Shown: one piece after another, positions 31,761-42,456 of the stretch
Layout of the letters: each line of letters starts with the position of its first letter
Position numbering within the stretch: the first letter of the stretch is position 1
Source: Asterias rubens
Taxonomy: Eukaryota; Echinodermata; Asteroidea; Forcipulatida; Asteriidae
NCBI RefSeq assembly: GCF_902459465.1
Contig: NC_047068.1
Location: 5,828,001-5,892,000, forward strand
Direction: 5' to 3'
Length of the DNA stretch: 64,000 nt
Position numbers and translations under genes: made by a program
The notes under the pieces: generated by a model
Seen by the model: the letters and a program-made list of their open reading frames with translations, nothing else
Database searches by the model: none
What the model was told of the DNA's origin: nothing

Positions 31761-31765
31761 GAATG

Positions 31766-32272
31766 CTACTCAATGCTAAAGCATAGGGCCAGAATCCTAC
31801 ATAGTGCTAAAGCATAGGGCCAGAATCCTACACAGTGCTAAAGCATAGGGCCAGAAACCTACTCAATGCTAAAGCATAGGGCCAGAATCCTACACAGTGC
31901 TGAAGCATAGGGCCAGAATCCTACACAGTGCTGAAGCATAGGGCCAGAATCCTACACAGTGCTAAAGCATAGGGCCAGAATCCTACACAGTGCTAAAGCA
32001 TAGGGCCAGAATCCTACACAGTGCTAAAGCATAGGGCCAGAATCCTACACAGTGCTGAAGCATAGGGCCAGAAACCTACTCAATGCTAAAGCATAGGGCC
32101 AGAATCCTACACAGTACTTAAGCATAGGGCCAGAATCCTACACAGTGCTGAAGCATAGGGCCAGAATCCTACACAATGCTGAAGCATAGGGCCAGAATCC
32201 TACACAGTGCTGAAGCATAGGGCCAGAATCCTACACAATGCTGAAGCATAGGTCAAGAATAAAGCATAAGAG
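31766..32272 (+). repeat. 31-bp tandem array, about 16 copies
   Basis: The unit has core GCTAAAGCATAGGGCCAGAA followed by TCCTACACAGT, period 31. Variants alternate between GCTAAAGC and GCTGAAGC and between AATCCTACACAGT and AACCTACTCAAT. The last units degrade at GGTCAAGAATAAAGCATAAG. 31 is not a multiple of three, so the array is not coding. Confidence 0.95.
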
Positions 32273-32432
32273 GAAGAATCTTAATCAATGCAATGCAAAC
32301 TCAAGTTGACAAAATTAATTCAATTTAATATAAAACAGGTTTATTGAAAAAATCCATCGAGTTACAACACTGAGTTCCACATATTAATGTCAAATAATCG
32401 CATAAAAAACAAATTTAAAGGTTACGTTTAAC

Positions 32433-32928
32433 CATAGAGCTATATATATTGACTAATAATAATAAACTACATTTATATAGCGCTAACTTGCTCTGTGTTT
32501 TGAAGCCACCCTGGGCACAGACATGTTCGATGTGTTGCATGACTACGAAACGATTTTAATTCACATTGGCGCGTTTTTTTTAACATTCAGCGTGTGCGCT
32601 TTCGTACGCGACTGCCCATTCGCGTCTGTGGACTACGAAAACTTTAAAAAGTCTACGTGCCTTTTAAACATGACGCAAATGACGCTCGCAGTTTGGACGC
32701 TCATCAGCAGATTGTGCGTTTACATTTGCTGCATCTTTTGGTTCGGTGACACATAGAAAATAACAAATACACTATCATGCAAATAGCCGTACAATTGGCA
32801 TACAAAATATCAAGCTTTTGTATTCGTTTGTACATAAACATTGATGCGCCCACACGGCTTCAAAACTTTATTGCCTGTATAATGGGGTGTTAGCGCTCTA
32901 GTCACATCAATATATGTATAGCTCTATG
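32433..32928. mobile_element. hAT-like non-autonomous element, 496 bp
   Basis: The ends are CATAGAGCTATA and its inverse TATAGCTCTATG, extended by ATATATTGACTA / TAGTCACATCAATATAT and GCGCTAAC / GTTAGCGC. The flanks are CGTTTAAC (32425-32432) and CATTTAAC (32929-32936), an 8-bp duplication with one mismatch. Ends starting CA and ending TG with 8-bp duplications are typical of hAT elements. A 77-codon frame inside (32523-32756) is hydrophobic but unknown and probably fortuitous. Confidence 0.78.
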
Positions 32929-33424
32929 CATTTAACAGAAATCTGTAATAATAATAGAAAGTGCTTCCAACTTTGAAATTGTTTTGAACTTAAACCTTTT
33001 TCTTGTGAGAAAATTGTCTGACCAAGGTCCTATTATGGGTGAGCATTCATTGCTCACTCAAAGTATCCCAAAAACCTTTTTTGTGTGAAAATGTATTGAA
33101 CATTTTAAACAACAGTTTGTGAGAAGTAATTTGTTTGCCAAGCAAGTGTGTTTAGCAACATTTTGTTGCAATTCCATGGAAGCTAAAGATTGACAGCCAC
33201 TGTTGAACAATGGCAAAAGACCATCACTTGCTACAAACTTAAATCTCCTGCCATGTTTAATTCACATGTTCACTGCAGGGTTACAGGGCACATCGCTTGA
33301 ATGTCACATAATGCAGGTTTTTGTCACTAATTACTTTCTATTAGAGATGCATAAAAAGGTTTTGAGATGTTAATAACACAATGATACTATGAAGAGCATT
33401 GTATGGAAAAGAGATTTAAAAAGC

Positions 33425-33885
33425 ATTCATAAATACCCCAGACAGTTTCTCTACTCCTATTGGTGGAGATCGCGTCACGTGGGGGTGTTTAAATGGTTGA
33501 TAATGACCAGTGTTTATAACTGGCTGGCTCCTGCGTATCAGACGCGCAAGATTATCACGCAGAATGCAATTCATAGCTATTAGCAACAGCGCGTAATCTA
33601 CTTCTAAGTGCGCGCACTAATCTATTTCTAAGCTTGCGCGCGTACACACAACCCACGCGCAACAGACTCTCCACAAAGGTTTCGAACAAAATATTTCAAA
33701 CCTCAAATTTTAAACGGTCAAATTTTTTAACAAAAGGGTATTTATGAATGGGAATAAAAAAGTAGCGACTCGTTCTTAACCGTCCGTTTAAACCTTGCAG
33801 GGTCGATGCTATGCGCTCAAGACCCTCGCCCGAGCCGATCACACGTAAGAAACCGTCGCTACCCTTTTATTCCCTTATTAAAGGC
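33425..33885. mobile_element. Dispersed repeat with TATTTATGA / TCATAAATA ends, copy 3
   Basis: The left end CATTCATAAATACCCCAGACAG is matched by GGGTATTTATGAATGGGAA at about 33737. CTATTGGTGGAGATCGCG TCACGTG lies inside. The right part 33770-33870 is a separate inverted pair (AGTAGCGACTCGTTCTTA ... GTAAGAAACCGTCGCTACC) of the same kind as the hairpin at 58370-58500. Confidence 0.7.
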
Positions 33886-34202
33886 ACTGAACACTATCAG
33901 TAATTACTCAAATTAACTTGGTAACAAGTAACTGTGAGCTATTGATAGTATAAAACATCGTGAGAAATGGCTCCCTCTGAAGTAACGTAGTTTGTGAGAA
34001 AGAACAAAAATTTCTCACTCAAATATTTGACTGAATTCAAGCTCGAATTTTGCATCTGAAAGTACATAACTTGTGCAACAAGGGTGTTTTTTCCTCCATT
34101 ATACTCTCGCAACTTCAAATTTTCACAGGTTTGTTTTTTTGTGCATTATGTTGACATACACCAAGTGAGAAGACTGGTTACCAAAGGTGTCCAGTGCCTT
34201 TA
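33886..34202. mobile_element. MITE, AGTGTCCACTGCC family, copy 6
   Basis: It starts AAAGGCACTGAACACTATC and ends GGTGTCCAGTGCCTTTAA. The inner blocks ACTTGGTAACAAG, GAGAAATGGCTCCCTCTG and CACCAAGTGAGAAGACTGG are intact. TA borders both ends. Confidence 0.82.
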
Positions 34203-34366
34203 AAAGTTACATTGAATGTTTTTGCATGCTTTATTATTATTATTTTCAACCATGACATTTGGTCATTGTTATCAACATCCAAATAATATAAAAATGGTCT
34301 AGTAGCATGGAAACTGTTTCATGTAACATACATTAAAAATAAAGTATAATGGACTATCATTATTTA

Positions 34367-34704
34367 AAGGCAGTGGACACTATTCGTAATTGTCAAAGAC
34401 TAGCCTTCACAGTTGGTGTATCTCAACATATGCATAAAATAACAAACCTGTGAAAATTTGAGCTCAATTGGTCATCGAACTTGCAAGATAGTAATGAAAG
34501 AAAAAAACACCCCTGTCACACTAAATCTGAGGTCTCGAAATTAAATACGTGGAAAATTACTTCTTTCTCAAAAACTAAGGCACTTCAGAGGAAGCCGTTT
34601 CTCACAATGTTTTATACTATCAACCTCTCCCCTTTACTCGTCACCAAGAAAGGTTTTATGCTAATAATTATTTTGAGTAATTATCCAATAGTGTCCACTG
34701 CCTT
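34367..34704. mobile_element. MITE, AGTGTCCACTGCC family, copy 7
   Basis: It begins AAGGCAGTGGACACTATTC after TA and ends AATAGTGTCCACTGCCTT before TA. It is in the opposite internal orientation to copy 6, only 160 bp away. The 97-codon frame across it is repeat-derived. Confidence 0.85.
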
Positions 34705-35970
34705 TAAATATATGCATAATATGATTGAGTATTTTAAACGCTTGTTACATAAGTACAAAATAAACATTTTTTAACATTAACTGCAACTTGAACATACTGT
34801 ATTTTGTAGTATTCGTGTCAAAAGTAACATTTTGACATGGGTATGTGATTTTTGTAAACTTTTGCTGTTTTCCCCAAATATGAAATGAGGTTTCTGTCCC
34901 ACAATATTTAAAAGCTGTAGAGACTATGCAGTATGCATGAGAACTTTTACTGACAACTGGTCTGATACTCTTGTGTACCACCAGGGGGACTGTAGCCTTC
35001 GTTGCTTCATAGATCCGCATTCAAAATGACTGGAAGGTTTGACCAGCCTGCGAATATCCCCTTCCAGGCGCTTCGAATCACGGCTCTACGAAGCTAGTGT
35101 CTAAGCCACGAAGGCCTTGACAAAAGGCTAGTGGGGCGGAGGAGTAGTTGCATTATTTCATGGTAGTCCAGTACTGCTTGAAGGTTGATTTCTACATTAT
35201 TACCTGCAGTTGGATATAATAAAGGAAAAATATGGGTGAATGAATGAATGAGTGGATAGATAGACGGTGAGTGCATGTAACTCAGAAATAAAATATCAAT
35301 ATTTTTGTTATTTATTAATTTAACTATTTATTTGCTTATCTAATTTCTGGTTTATTGTTTGTTTGTTTATCAATTGATTGGTTGTTTTGATTGCTTTATT
35401 CATATTTAATCATCCTTTTATTGATGTAAAGGTTGGAAAAGGAGTTTAGTTTGATTAACTTTTCGTTGCTTGCGTTGTTATTTTATCAATTTGTCTGTTT
35501 ATTTATTGACCTATTTTTTGTTTATCCATCCATATTTTGATATATTTGTTGCTATATTTCTTGTTTACATGTACCTTTCCAACTATTTATTCATTTACTT
35601 ATTGTTACTTTTTATTTATTATTTTTAATTACCAATTTGGTTATTTATTTATTTATTTGCTTGTCTAATTTCTGGTGTTTGTCTTTGGGGATAATCTTCC
35701 GGACATCGCCACCAATTTATCCGCCGTTAATTAACTCCAAAACCACTGAATTTTTTTCTTACCTGAGAAGAAGGGTTACCGCATATATACATCCAGAAAA
35801 CCTCCTCAGGTGCACAAAAAAAAAGGGCCGGAAGTTGGTGGCGACGACGTAAAATTTTTCCGTCTTTGGTTTTGTTGTTTCAAGTTGTGCTTTGTGTATA
35901 CAGATTATTTATATTTACTTTAATTTATTTTTATTTTTCCAAAGAGAGTATAACAGGCTTTCGAGCTACT
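34705..35970. other. AT-rich stretch with TTATT/TTGTT simple sequence
   Basis: No gene is recognised. From 35225 to 35670 the plus strand is built from short TTTATT, TTGTT and GAATGAAT-like motifs, a degenerate simple-sequence region. A tRNA-like B-box block CTTCGAATCACGGCTC is at 35070. No protein family is visible. Confidence 0.5.
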
Positions 35971-35978
35971 GTGTAGTG

Positions 35979-36625
35979 GGGTCCTACTAAAAGCCGACAA
36001 CTCGCCGACAACGCCGACAACAAGTCCAGAGCGCCGACAACTCGCCGCCAACAAGTTTTAATTACCTCGAAAATTGCCAATATACCATAGATGTTTTAGA
36101 ACTATATGTGTTCTGTAATATAAACATAAATTTAATGGAAAAACTTCACGAAAAGTGTGAATTTTTAACCAGAAAAAAAACTGAACGTTCACGGAAAACG
36201 GTCGGACGCCATCTTGGCTTAAAATCGTGTTCGGACCAGTCCATTATGATGCGGGTGAGTCAGACTTAGCAATAGAGGGCGGGCGTCATGCACTGTGCAC
36301 ACTGCAGTGAAGGTCTTCACATGAAGCCCGCCCTCTGTTGTTGACAAGTGCTAAATCTACCCGTATCATAATGGTCTGGTCCAAACACGGTTTTTAAGCC
36401 AAGATGGCGTCCGACCGCTTTTCGTGCAAGTGAAGTTTTTTTCTGGTTAAAAATTCACACTTTTTGTGAAGTTTTTCCATTAACTTTATGTTTATATTAC
36501 AGAACACATATAGTTCTAATACATATATGGTTTATTGGCCATTTTTGAGGTAATTAAAACTTGTTGGCGGCGAGTTGTCGGCGCTCTGGACTTGTTGTCG
36601 GCGTTGTCGGCTTTTAGTAGGACCG
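35979..36625. mobile_element. Foldback element with 8-bp target-site duplication, copy 2
   Basis: It is flanked by GTGTAGTG on both sides (35971-35978 and 36626-36633). It begins GGGTCCTACTAAAAGCCGAC and ends GTCGGCTTTTAGTAGGACCG. The whole 647 bp folds back on itself: GCCGACAACTCGCCG repeats at each end, then TGCCAATATACCATA / TATGGTTTATTGGCCA, TATATGTGTTCTGTAATAT / its inverse, GACGCCATCTTGGCTTAAA / its inverse, and GAGGGCGGGC / GCCCGCCCTC at the loop. It shares its ends with the element at 10237-10952, so both belong to one family. Confidence 0.9.
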
Positions 36626-37230
36626 GTGTAGTGTGTTAAATTATACTCTTGTTGATCCTGGCCATCACATTTTTTTTTTTTTTTATTTTTTTTGTGGGTT
36701 GGGTGGTTTTTTGCTATGGGGTGGGTTTCAGGGGACATTTCTTGTGACAGGACGGCTTTGTAGAGGTGCTGGTCACCTGTTCCTCCTCGTCACTCACTGG
36801 CTTGGTATTTTTTATAGCTAATTTGATTCTTTATTTCTTTATGTATCGATTTGTATTTCTATATTTTTATGCCAGTGTAAAGTCTAATAAAACTAAAACA
36901 TTAGGGTTGTTTTGTAATTTCCTGTGCCCTTACTGTTTGTCTTGCTTTGTATTTACTTTTGTTTTTATATTATTTATTTTACATACTGTCTACTTGTATA
37001 TTGTTAATGTTTAATGGCCAAATAAAGAATAAGAATAAGATGGAATAATAAGTAAGAATAAGGGATGAACTAGCCCCATGCATAAATGAACATGTTATTT
37101 GATAATGATAGTTACAAATTAGAGTAAAAGTCTTAAGTATCTGATATAAAATAATTGACGTTGATCGTTTATCCATTTATAATATTGATAGTGACCAGTT
37201 AAGAACACTGTGCACAAAACAACTTCTTAC

Positions 37231-37268
37231 CGAGAAAGATGTCCATCAATGTTTCGGATCGGCATCAT
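37231..37268 (-). CDS. Candidate first coding exon of an unknown minus-strand gene
   Basis: On the minus strand an ATG at 37268 opens a frame of about 13 codons (MMPIRNIDGHLSR) ending at a good donor, CG|GTAAGAAG. No matching downstream exon was found toward lower coordinates, which are full of repeats. It could be a real upstream exon of a divergent transcript facing the transporter gene at 37828, or chance. Confidence 0.25.
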
Positions 37269-37827
37269 ATCACCAACTCCGCGTCAAGCTTTAGCGACGA
37301 CGGACGAGAGAGCATGCAGTGTACATGTACGTTATGCATGCGTGTATGTGTATGCTGGTACTCAGTTATTTTTGCATTGGCTTAACACAGCGACGTGAAG
37401 AGTACCAGTTATATAGTGAGTAGAGTAGAGTAGAATCCTACTCGTACATGTACCATAGGAAATCTCTTCGCATATCTTGCACCAATTGTATATGCCAGAA
37501 TGACGTCCGCTGGCCCCCACGATTATTTTCACGTATTTTCACTGCGTCTGCGTTGAGTTATCTATGCGCTATACGATCTCTTTGGTGTATACACACAAAT
37601 TTCATTTTGTCCGTCACAAGGTCACGCAGCTAGCTCCACGCTCCAGGCTACTTCTTCAAAGGAAGCCCTTGAAAGCTGCAAATTTGCATATAGTGCACCA
37701 CCAGTAGGTGTGCTCATGGGGGTCATTCGTCGGGCCTCATCTCGTTACCATTCTCTGTTAAAAAATGTACTCTCATCTGATTCAGCAGCTCTCTAAAGGA
37801 TGAAATATAAGGCTACAGTCAGTTTGC

Positions 37828-40800
37828 ATGAAACCGAAAGCCAGATTACTTAAGCATCACCTCCTCATTTTGGGACTAGGAATAATGTTCCGATTCTTAA
37901 GAAGTTATTTCAATGAGATTGTAAAAGAAGGTGAAAACATCGGATGCATCGCCGTGTTTGGAATGTTTACTATAAACATGATCTGGAACGGTGTAATAAA
38001 GAGTCTGGCTGTGATGCTACCGACTCTACAGGAACAGTTCGGTGCTTCAACGTGGCTGGTTGGGTGGATGATAGCTTTAATAGACGGCACTTGTGACCTA
38101 GCAGGTACGTCGGCCTTGCCCTGCCGTCAAAAAAAGGGTCGGTCACACAATAATAATATTTATTTATTCGGGCAATCACATTTACAAGCACATGTACATA
38201 CATTAAACATATTTAAGAAAACAAAGTAAAACAACAGTGGGGTGCCCAGGAGAGCATAAAAGTAAAACAAAATATCGCCAAAAGGCGATGGAAAAGTTTC
38301 CGTATGGCGCCACCACTTTTTCATTCGGTATGAAATAATATAGTATCTAATATACCTCAAAGAGATATCCTTTTTGTAAAAATGAGGGGGAAAAGTGGTG
38401 GCGCCATACGGAAAGTTATCCTACAATGCTTATATGACACTGCAAAAATTTCTAAATATCTCTGGAACGCATTTGTCAATCACCCCCATTCCTTCACCGG
38501 TGTAAAAGTAAATCCGTGACCTAATTAGAAATGATTATTATCTGTTTAAGATTTTTCTTGTTCTTAAAATAACATGGCTAAAGTAGTCCCAGCCTATTTT
38601 CTAAACTATCCACCTGTGTAATAGTTAAAAAGCAGCTTTTCATAACTGAGAAGTCTCCCGAACACACAAACAATCTACTCCGCGGTAGTAGAGTAAAGAA
38701 AGACAGTTCTCTAAGAACCGCAAACCAAATATATAATATAAATAGCTCCCATCCAATGATGAGTTTTAGGCCTAAAACTTTCCTGATGACCAAACTGAAA
38801 CATCATTACGGGCTGTTCGTTTGATCTGACACATCATAATGTTTGATACCTTCCACAGCTCCGTTTGCACCAATATTAAGGGATGCGTTTGGAGTCAGAA
38901 TGGTCATCATGGTCAGCGGTGTGGCAATGTGTGCATCGCTTATCTGTTCAGCTTTTTCAACCAGTTTGTCAACAATGGCTGTCGTTCTGACAGTTATTGG
39001 AGGTGAGTTTTGTATTGAAACAAAAATCTGTCTTACAAAAATAGCACAGTAGTATATTTAGCTGGCATCGCTTCAAAGTGATGTACGGAGAACTAGTTTT
39101 AGCATGTAAAGCTTACGCTAAATTCTGTTTCGAAGGTTCAAGATATATTCAGGGGTTATCAGCAGTAATGTAGCAGTACTATGTAAGCGCCTTATACGGA
39201 GAGGATTACAGCGTGGCGTGTCGGTCATGGTCTAGCGGTTAAGACCACCGGATTTAAAAACTCCGGTGTGTCCGATCAGTAGAGTGTGGGCTCGAGTCCC
39301 AGTCGTGACACGTGTCGGATGATGACGTAGATCCGTTGGTCCCGTGTGTTGTAATGCAGGTAAAAGAACCCAGTGCACTTATTGAAAAGAGAAAATGTGG
39401 CCGGTGTTCCTGGTTTGATTGGCAGTATATTGCATTGCGCCACAACACCTTGTAAACCATTACATGTTGCTATGTAAAAGGAATAGGTCTCATACTTTAA
39501 ACGAAGTCCCACATACCTTGTATTGTTGACAAATACAGTATGTTAAAGCGCCTTGAGCGTCACCGGGTCCGGTGACGGATAAACGCACTAAATAAGAAGC
39601 CACTATTATTACTATCATTTATTGAGCCCAAATTTTGTGCCGTTAATGATAAGTCCAAGCATTTGATTAAATTTGACAGCAAAGTCTATTAAAGTCTGCA
39701 AAACGTACTTAAACATTATCTTAAACTTTATGGCAATTGTTTTATAGTTCTCTAACCAACACGGAACTCTTTTGCCCTCAGGACCCACACTTGGGATTGC
39801 CAGTATCATAACCAGGGATCTGATTGGTCGATGTTTCGACAAACACTACTCCACTGCGTTAGGCATAACTGGTGTAGGTGGCTCTTTGGGGTACATTATT
39901 TTTGCCCCTCTGACGCAATTCCTCTTGGACCTCTATGGTTGGAGAGCAACGATGATGCTACTTGGTGCACTGTTCTTCAATCTCACCGTGTGTGGCGCTC
40001 TAATGAAATCACGAGATGGAGGCTACAAGGCGGTCGACAATGGAAAACAGAGTGTTGTAGATGATCAAGATAACGGAGCAAGTCGACAAAGTCGATCATC
40101 TCATCGTACTTCCATTTGTAACTTAATCGCCATGAATCTACCTCTGGACTTATTCACATCAGTCCGTTACTGGCTTATAACATTCGCCTCTGTCATGTTT
40201 TTTTTCTGTATGTATGCGTGGTTGATCTACTTTGTACCACACGTCACTATGTCAAAGGGATTTTCGCCCACCGATGCTGCTAACTTCGTTTTAGTTTTTG
40301 GTGTTGGAAAGATGTTAGGGCATTTACTCGTTGGTCAAGCCGTTTCTGCTTGTGACAAGATTGGTCTAGATGCTAATGTGTGTATGTTGATATCACTTGG
40401 TGTGATGTCCACTTACTATTTCATTGATCCATGTTTGATAATTAGCTGGGCGATTTATGTCAGTGTATTCATTTATGGATGTTTCCATTCCTTCACGTAT
40501 ACACTGTTTGACGTCATCACAAAAGAAGCGATCGGAGCGGATCAGTTGGGAAGCGCCTTCGGATGGATTGCGTTCAAATGTGGTGCGATGAGATCTGCAT
40601 TGCTTTTCTTTCCAGGTAGGCGTTTTGTTGATGTTCATTATTTATGGCCTCAAAATAATATGGTGTTATTATCAGGTTTTTGAGCAGCATTGTTAAAGTT
40701 AAAGCGAGTCCTGTTTATCGTTTTCACTAAACCATTTTGTTTTGTCACTGTTTTGTTTTCCGTTCTAGGTTTGGTGTTTGATACACTCGGTAGCTACACC

Positions 40801-40899
40801 TTAGCATTCCTCATCATGGGTGGAATGAACTTACTGAGCTTCTTTGCACTGCTCTACCTGATGTGGTTAAAAAGACACCGTCTAGAAACTGGCATTTAA
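37828..40899 (+). CDS. Monocarboxylate-transporter-like protein (SLC16-type MFS)
   Basis: A 12-helix major-facilitator transporter resembling the SLC16 monocarboxylate family; substrate unknown. Four plus-strand exons join in phase: 37828-38104, 38859-39002, 39782-40615 and 40769-40899, giving 461 aa from the first ATG. An in-frame ATG at 37885 would give 442 aa and may be the true start. Features in order: TM1 followed by LPTLQEQFGASTWLVGW; LRDAFGVRMVIMVSGV; PTLGIASIITRDLIGRCFDK; TALGITGVGGSLGYIIFAPL with LYGWR; a hydrophilic central loop around residues 200-235; HLLVGQAV; the DVITKEAIG block; AFGWIAFKCGA; and LVFDTLGSYTLAFLIMGG at the end. The usual SLC16 [DE]-G-[GS]-[WF]-[GA]-W motif before TM1 is degenerate (EGENIG). 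Intron 1 carries a short MITE, and intron 2 a tRNA-derived SINE. Confidence 0.85.
38287..38418. mobile_element. Short MITE, GTGGTGGCGCCATACGG family, copy 2
   Basis: It begins GATGGAAAAGTTTCCGTATGG CGCCACCAC and ends with the inverse GTGGTGGCGCCATACGG AAAG. It is about 130 bp with a non-palindromic centre. It lies in intron 1 of the transporter gene, just after a retroelement-like tail (TTTATTTATTCGGGCAATCACA) at 38150-38230. Confidence 0.85.
39216..39622 (+). mobile_element. tRNA-derived SINE
   Basis: The head contains TGGTCTAGCGGTTAAGACC, a good A box, and GGGCTCGAGTCCCAG, a good B box, spaced as in tRNA. A body of about 250 bp follows, then TTAAAGCGCCTTGAGCGTC ... TAAACGCACTAAATAAGAAG and a (TTA)n-type end, as in SINEs whose tail is shared with a LINE. 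It sits in intron 2 of the transporter gene in the sense orientation. Confidence 0.82.
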
Positions 40900-41144
40900 A
40901 TAGCTTGAACTTCCAATGCTTAAACCCTCCCAAATGGTCTGCAGCCAGTAGATCAAAAACATATTTTAATTATCAACTTTTTTTCTTTTTTTTGGCAAAA
41001 ACATGTGAAAACCTTTAAATTTCTATCCGCTGACAGGCCCGATCGACATGGTCTGTGCAAACAAATACTATAGTTTTACAGTGTAGAAACATACGAAACA
41101 AATGTTAAAAATTAAAACAAGTAATTTGTTTTCGAAACAGCATT

Positions 41145-42182
41145 GGTGTACCTCTTTTACTTAGAGAATATTCAGATATAACTCGGCCGAATTTTCAAGA
41201 ACATCCCGTTAAACACAATGTCACGCACCATATTACCACCACGGGCCCACCAGTGAATGCACGTCCCCGACGATTGGCCTCAGACAAGTTACATATAGCC
41301 AAAGCAGAATTTAATCACATGCTTGACTTGGGAATAATCCGTCCCTCAAAAAGCCCATGGTCTTCACCTTTGCACATGGTACCTAAGAAAAATGGCGATT
41401 GGAGACCTTGCGGTGACTATCGTGCTTTATATAATGCCACAACACCTGATAGGTACCCGATTCCCCACATTCACGATTTTGCAGCAACCTTACATGACAA
41501 GAAGATTTTCAGTAAAGTTGACCTAGTCAAGGCTTACCACCAGATACCTGTTGAACCCGAAGATATACCAAAAACGGCAATAACTACACCTTTCGGCCTT
41601 TTTGAATATATAAGAATGCCATTCGGGTTAAGAAATGCTGCGCAAACATTTCAAAGATTTATCGATCAAGTATTACACGGCTCGGATTTCACCTATGCTT
41701 ATATTGACGATTTGTTGATTGCGAGTGAAAATGAGCAACAACATGAATATCATCTTAGACTACTTTTTGACCGCTTACGAGAATACGGGGTGGTAATCAA
41801 CCCTAGTAAATGCGAATTCAAAGTAACTAGTCTTGATTTCTTAGGCCACCATATTGACTGTCATGGTATCAAACCTTTGGAAAATAAGGTGAACTTAATC
41901 CAAGACTTTCCAGTACCAAATTCACTCCGCAAATTGAGAGAATTTCTGGGATTGATCAATTTTTATCGGCGTTTCATCCCACATTGCGCTGATATTTTGC
42001 AACCCTTGACTGACATGCTGTCTTGCAAGTCAAAAGACAAAGCGATTTCACTGACCGAATGTGAATTGGCATCTTTCCAAAGAGCAAAATCTACTCTAGC
42101 TGAAGCTACTATGTTAGTACACCCAGCTGTAGACACCAATACATGTGTACACTGCAGATTGAGGACATACTTTTCATACTAA
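41145..42182 (+). mobile_element. Ty3/Gypsy reverse-transcriptase fragment
   Basis: The open frame runs from about 41145 to a stop at 42182 and covers the RT leader and the whole polymerase domain. Visible motifs are [13 protein letters not shown] and [11 protein letters not shown] upstream, [53 protein letters not shown], the catalytic YIDDLL (YxDD box), and [18 protein letters not shown] in the connection region. No stop or frameshift breaks it, so it may be fairly young. Protease and gag are missing upstream. The frame leaves the family pattern at about 42130, just where RNase H should begin, and a poly-G run follows at 42340. Confidence 0.92.
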
Positions 42183-42339
42183 TTTACTATCCAATGGAGG
42201 ACATTGCCAAAAGTCGAATGGTACCTATCGATGTGAGGACATAACACATGAATCCTTTTTCTTGCGGTTCACTAATGTGAATGTGTATACTGGCCTTATA
42301 GGAAATGTTTTGGGGGTGGTACACGATTTTCTTGTTCTT

Positions 42340-42363
42340 TGGGGGGGGGGGGGGGGGGGGGGG
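42340..42363 (+). repeat. Long poly-G run
   Basis: About 24 consecutive G in this strand. It is the longest of many G/C homopolymers between 42 and 54 kb and can form G-quadruplex structure. Confidence 0.95.
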
Positions 42364-42456
42364 CAGGCCAAAGGTCTAGACTAATCATTTGGCTGTGCCT
42401 ACAGAGTCACTCTAGGTTATGACTGTACTTTGGTGGTGCATGAGACCTTAAATTTG

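Noticed and set aside
31766-32272. 31-bp array considered as a CRISPR array
   Set aside because: There are no unique spacers between repeats and the genome is eukaryotic. It is a plain tandem repeat.
36640-37020. Hydrophobic frames that look like membrane proteins
   Set aside because: They come from T-rich low-complexity DNA and show no family pattern. The TGTTGATCCTG near 36650 resembles rRNA start sequence only by chance.
39216-39300. Candidate functional tRNA gene
   Set aside because: A and B boxes are good, but acceptor-stem ends do not pair cleanly and a SINE body with tail follows.
39254-39512. Open frames on the minus strand over the SINE
   Set aside because: Antisense reading of a tRNA-derived SINE, not a gene.
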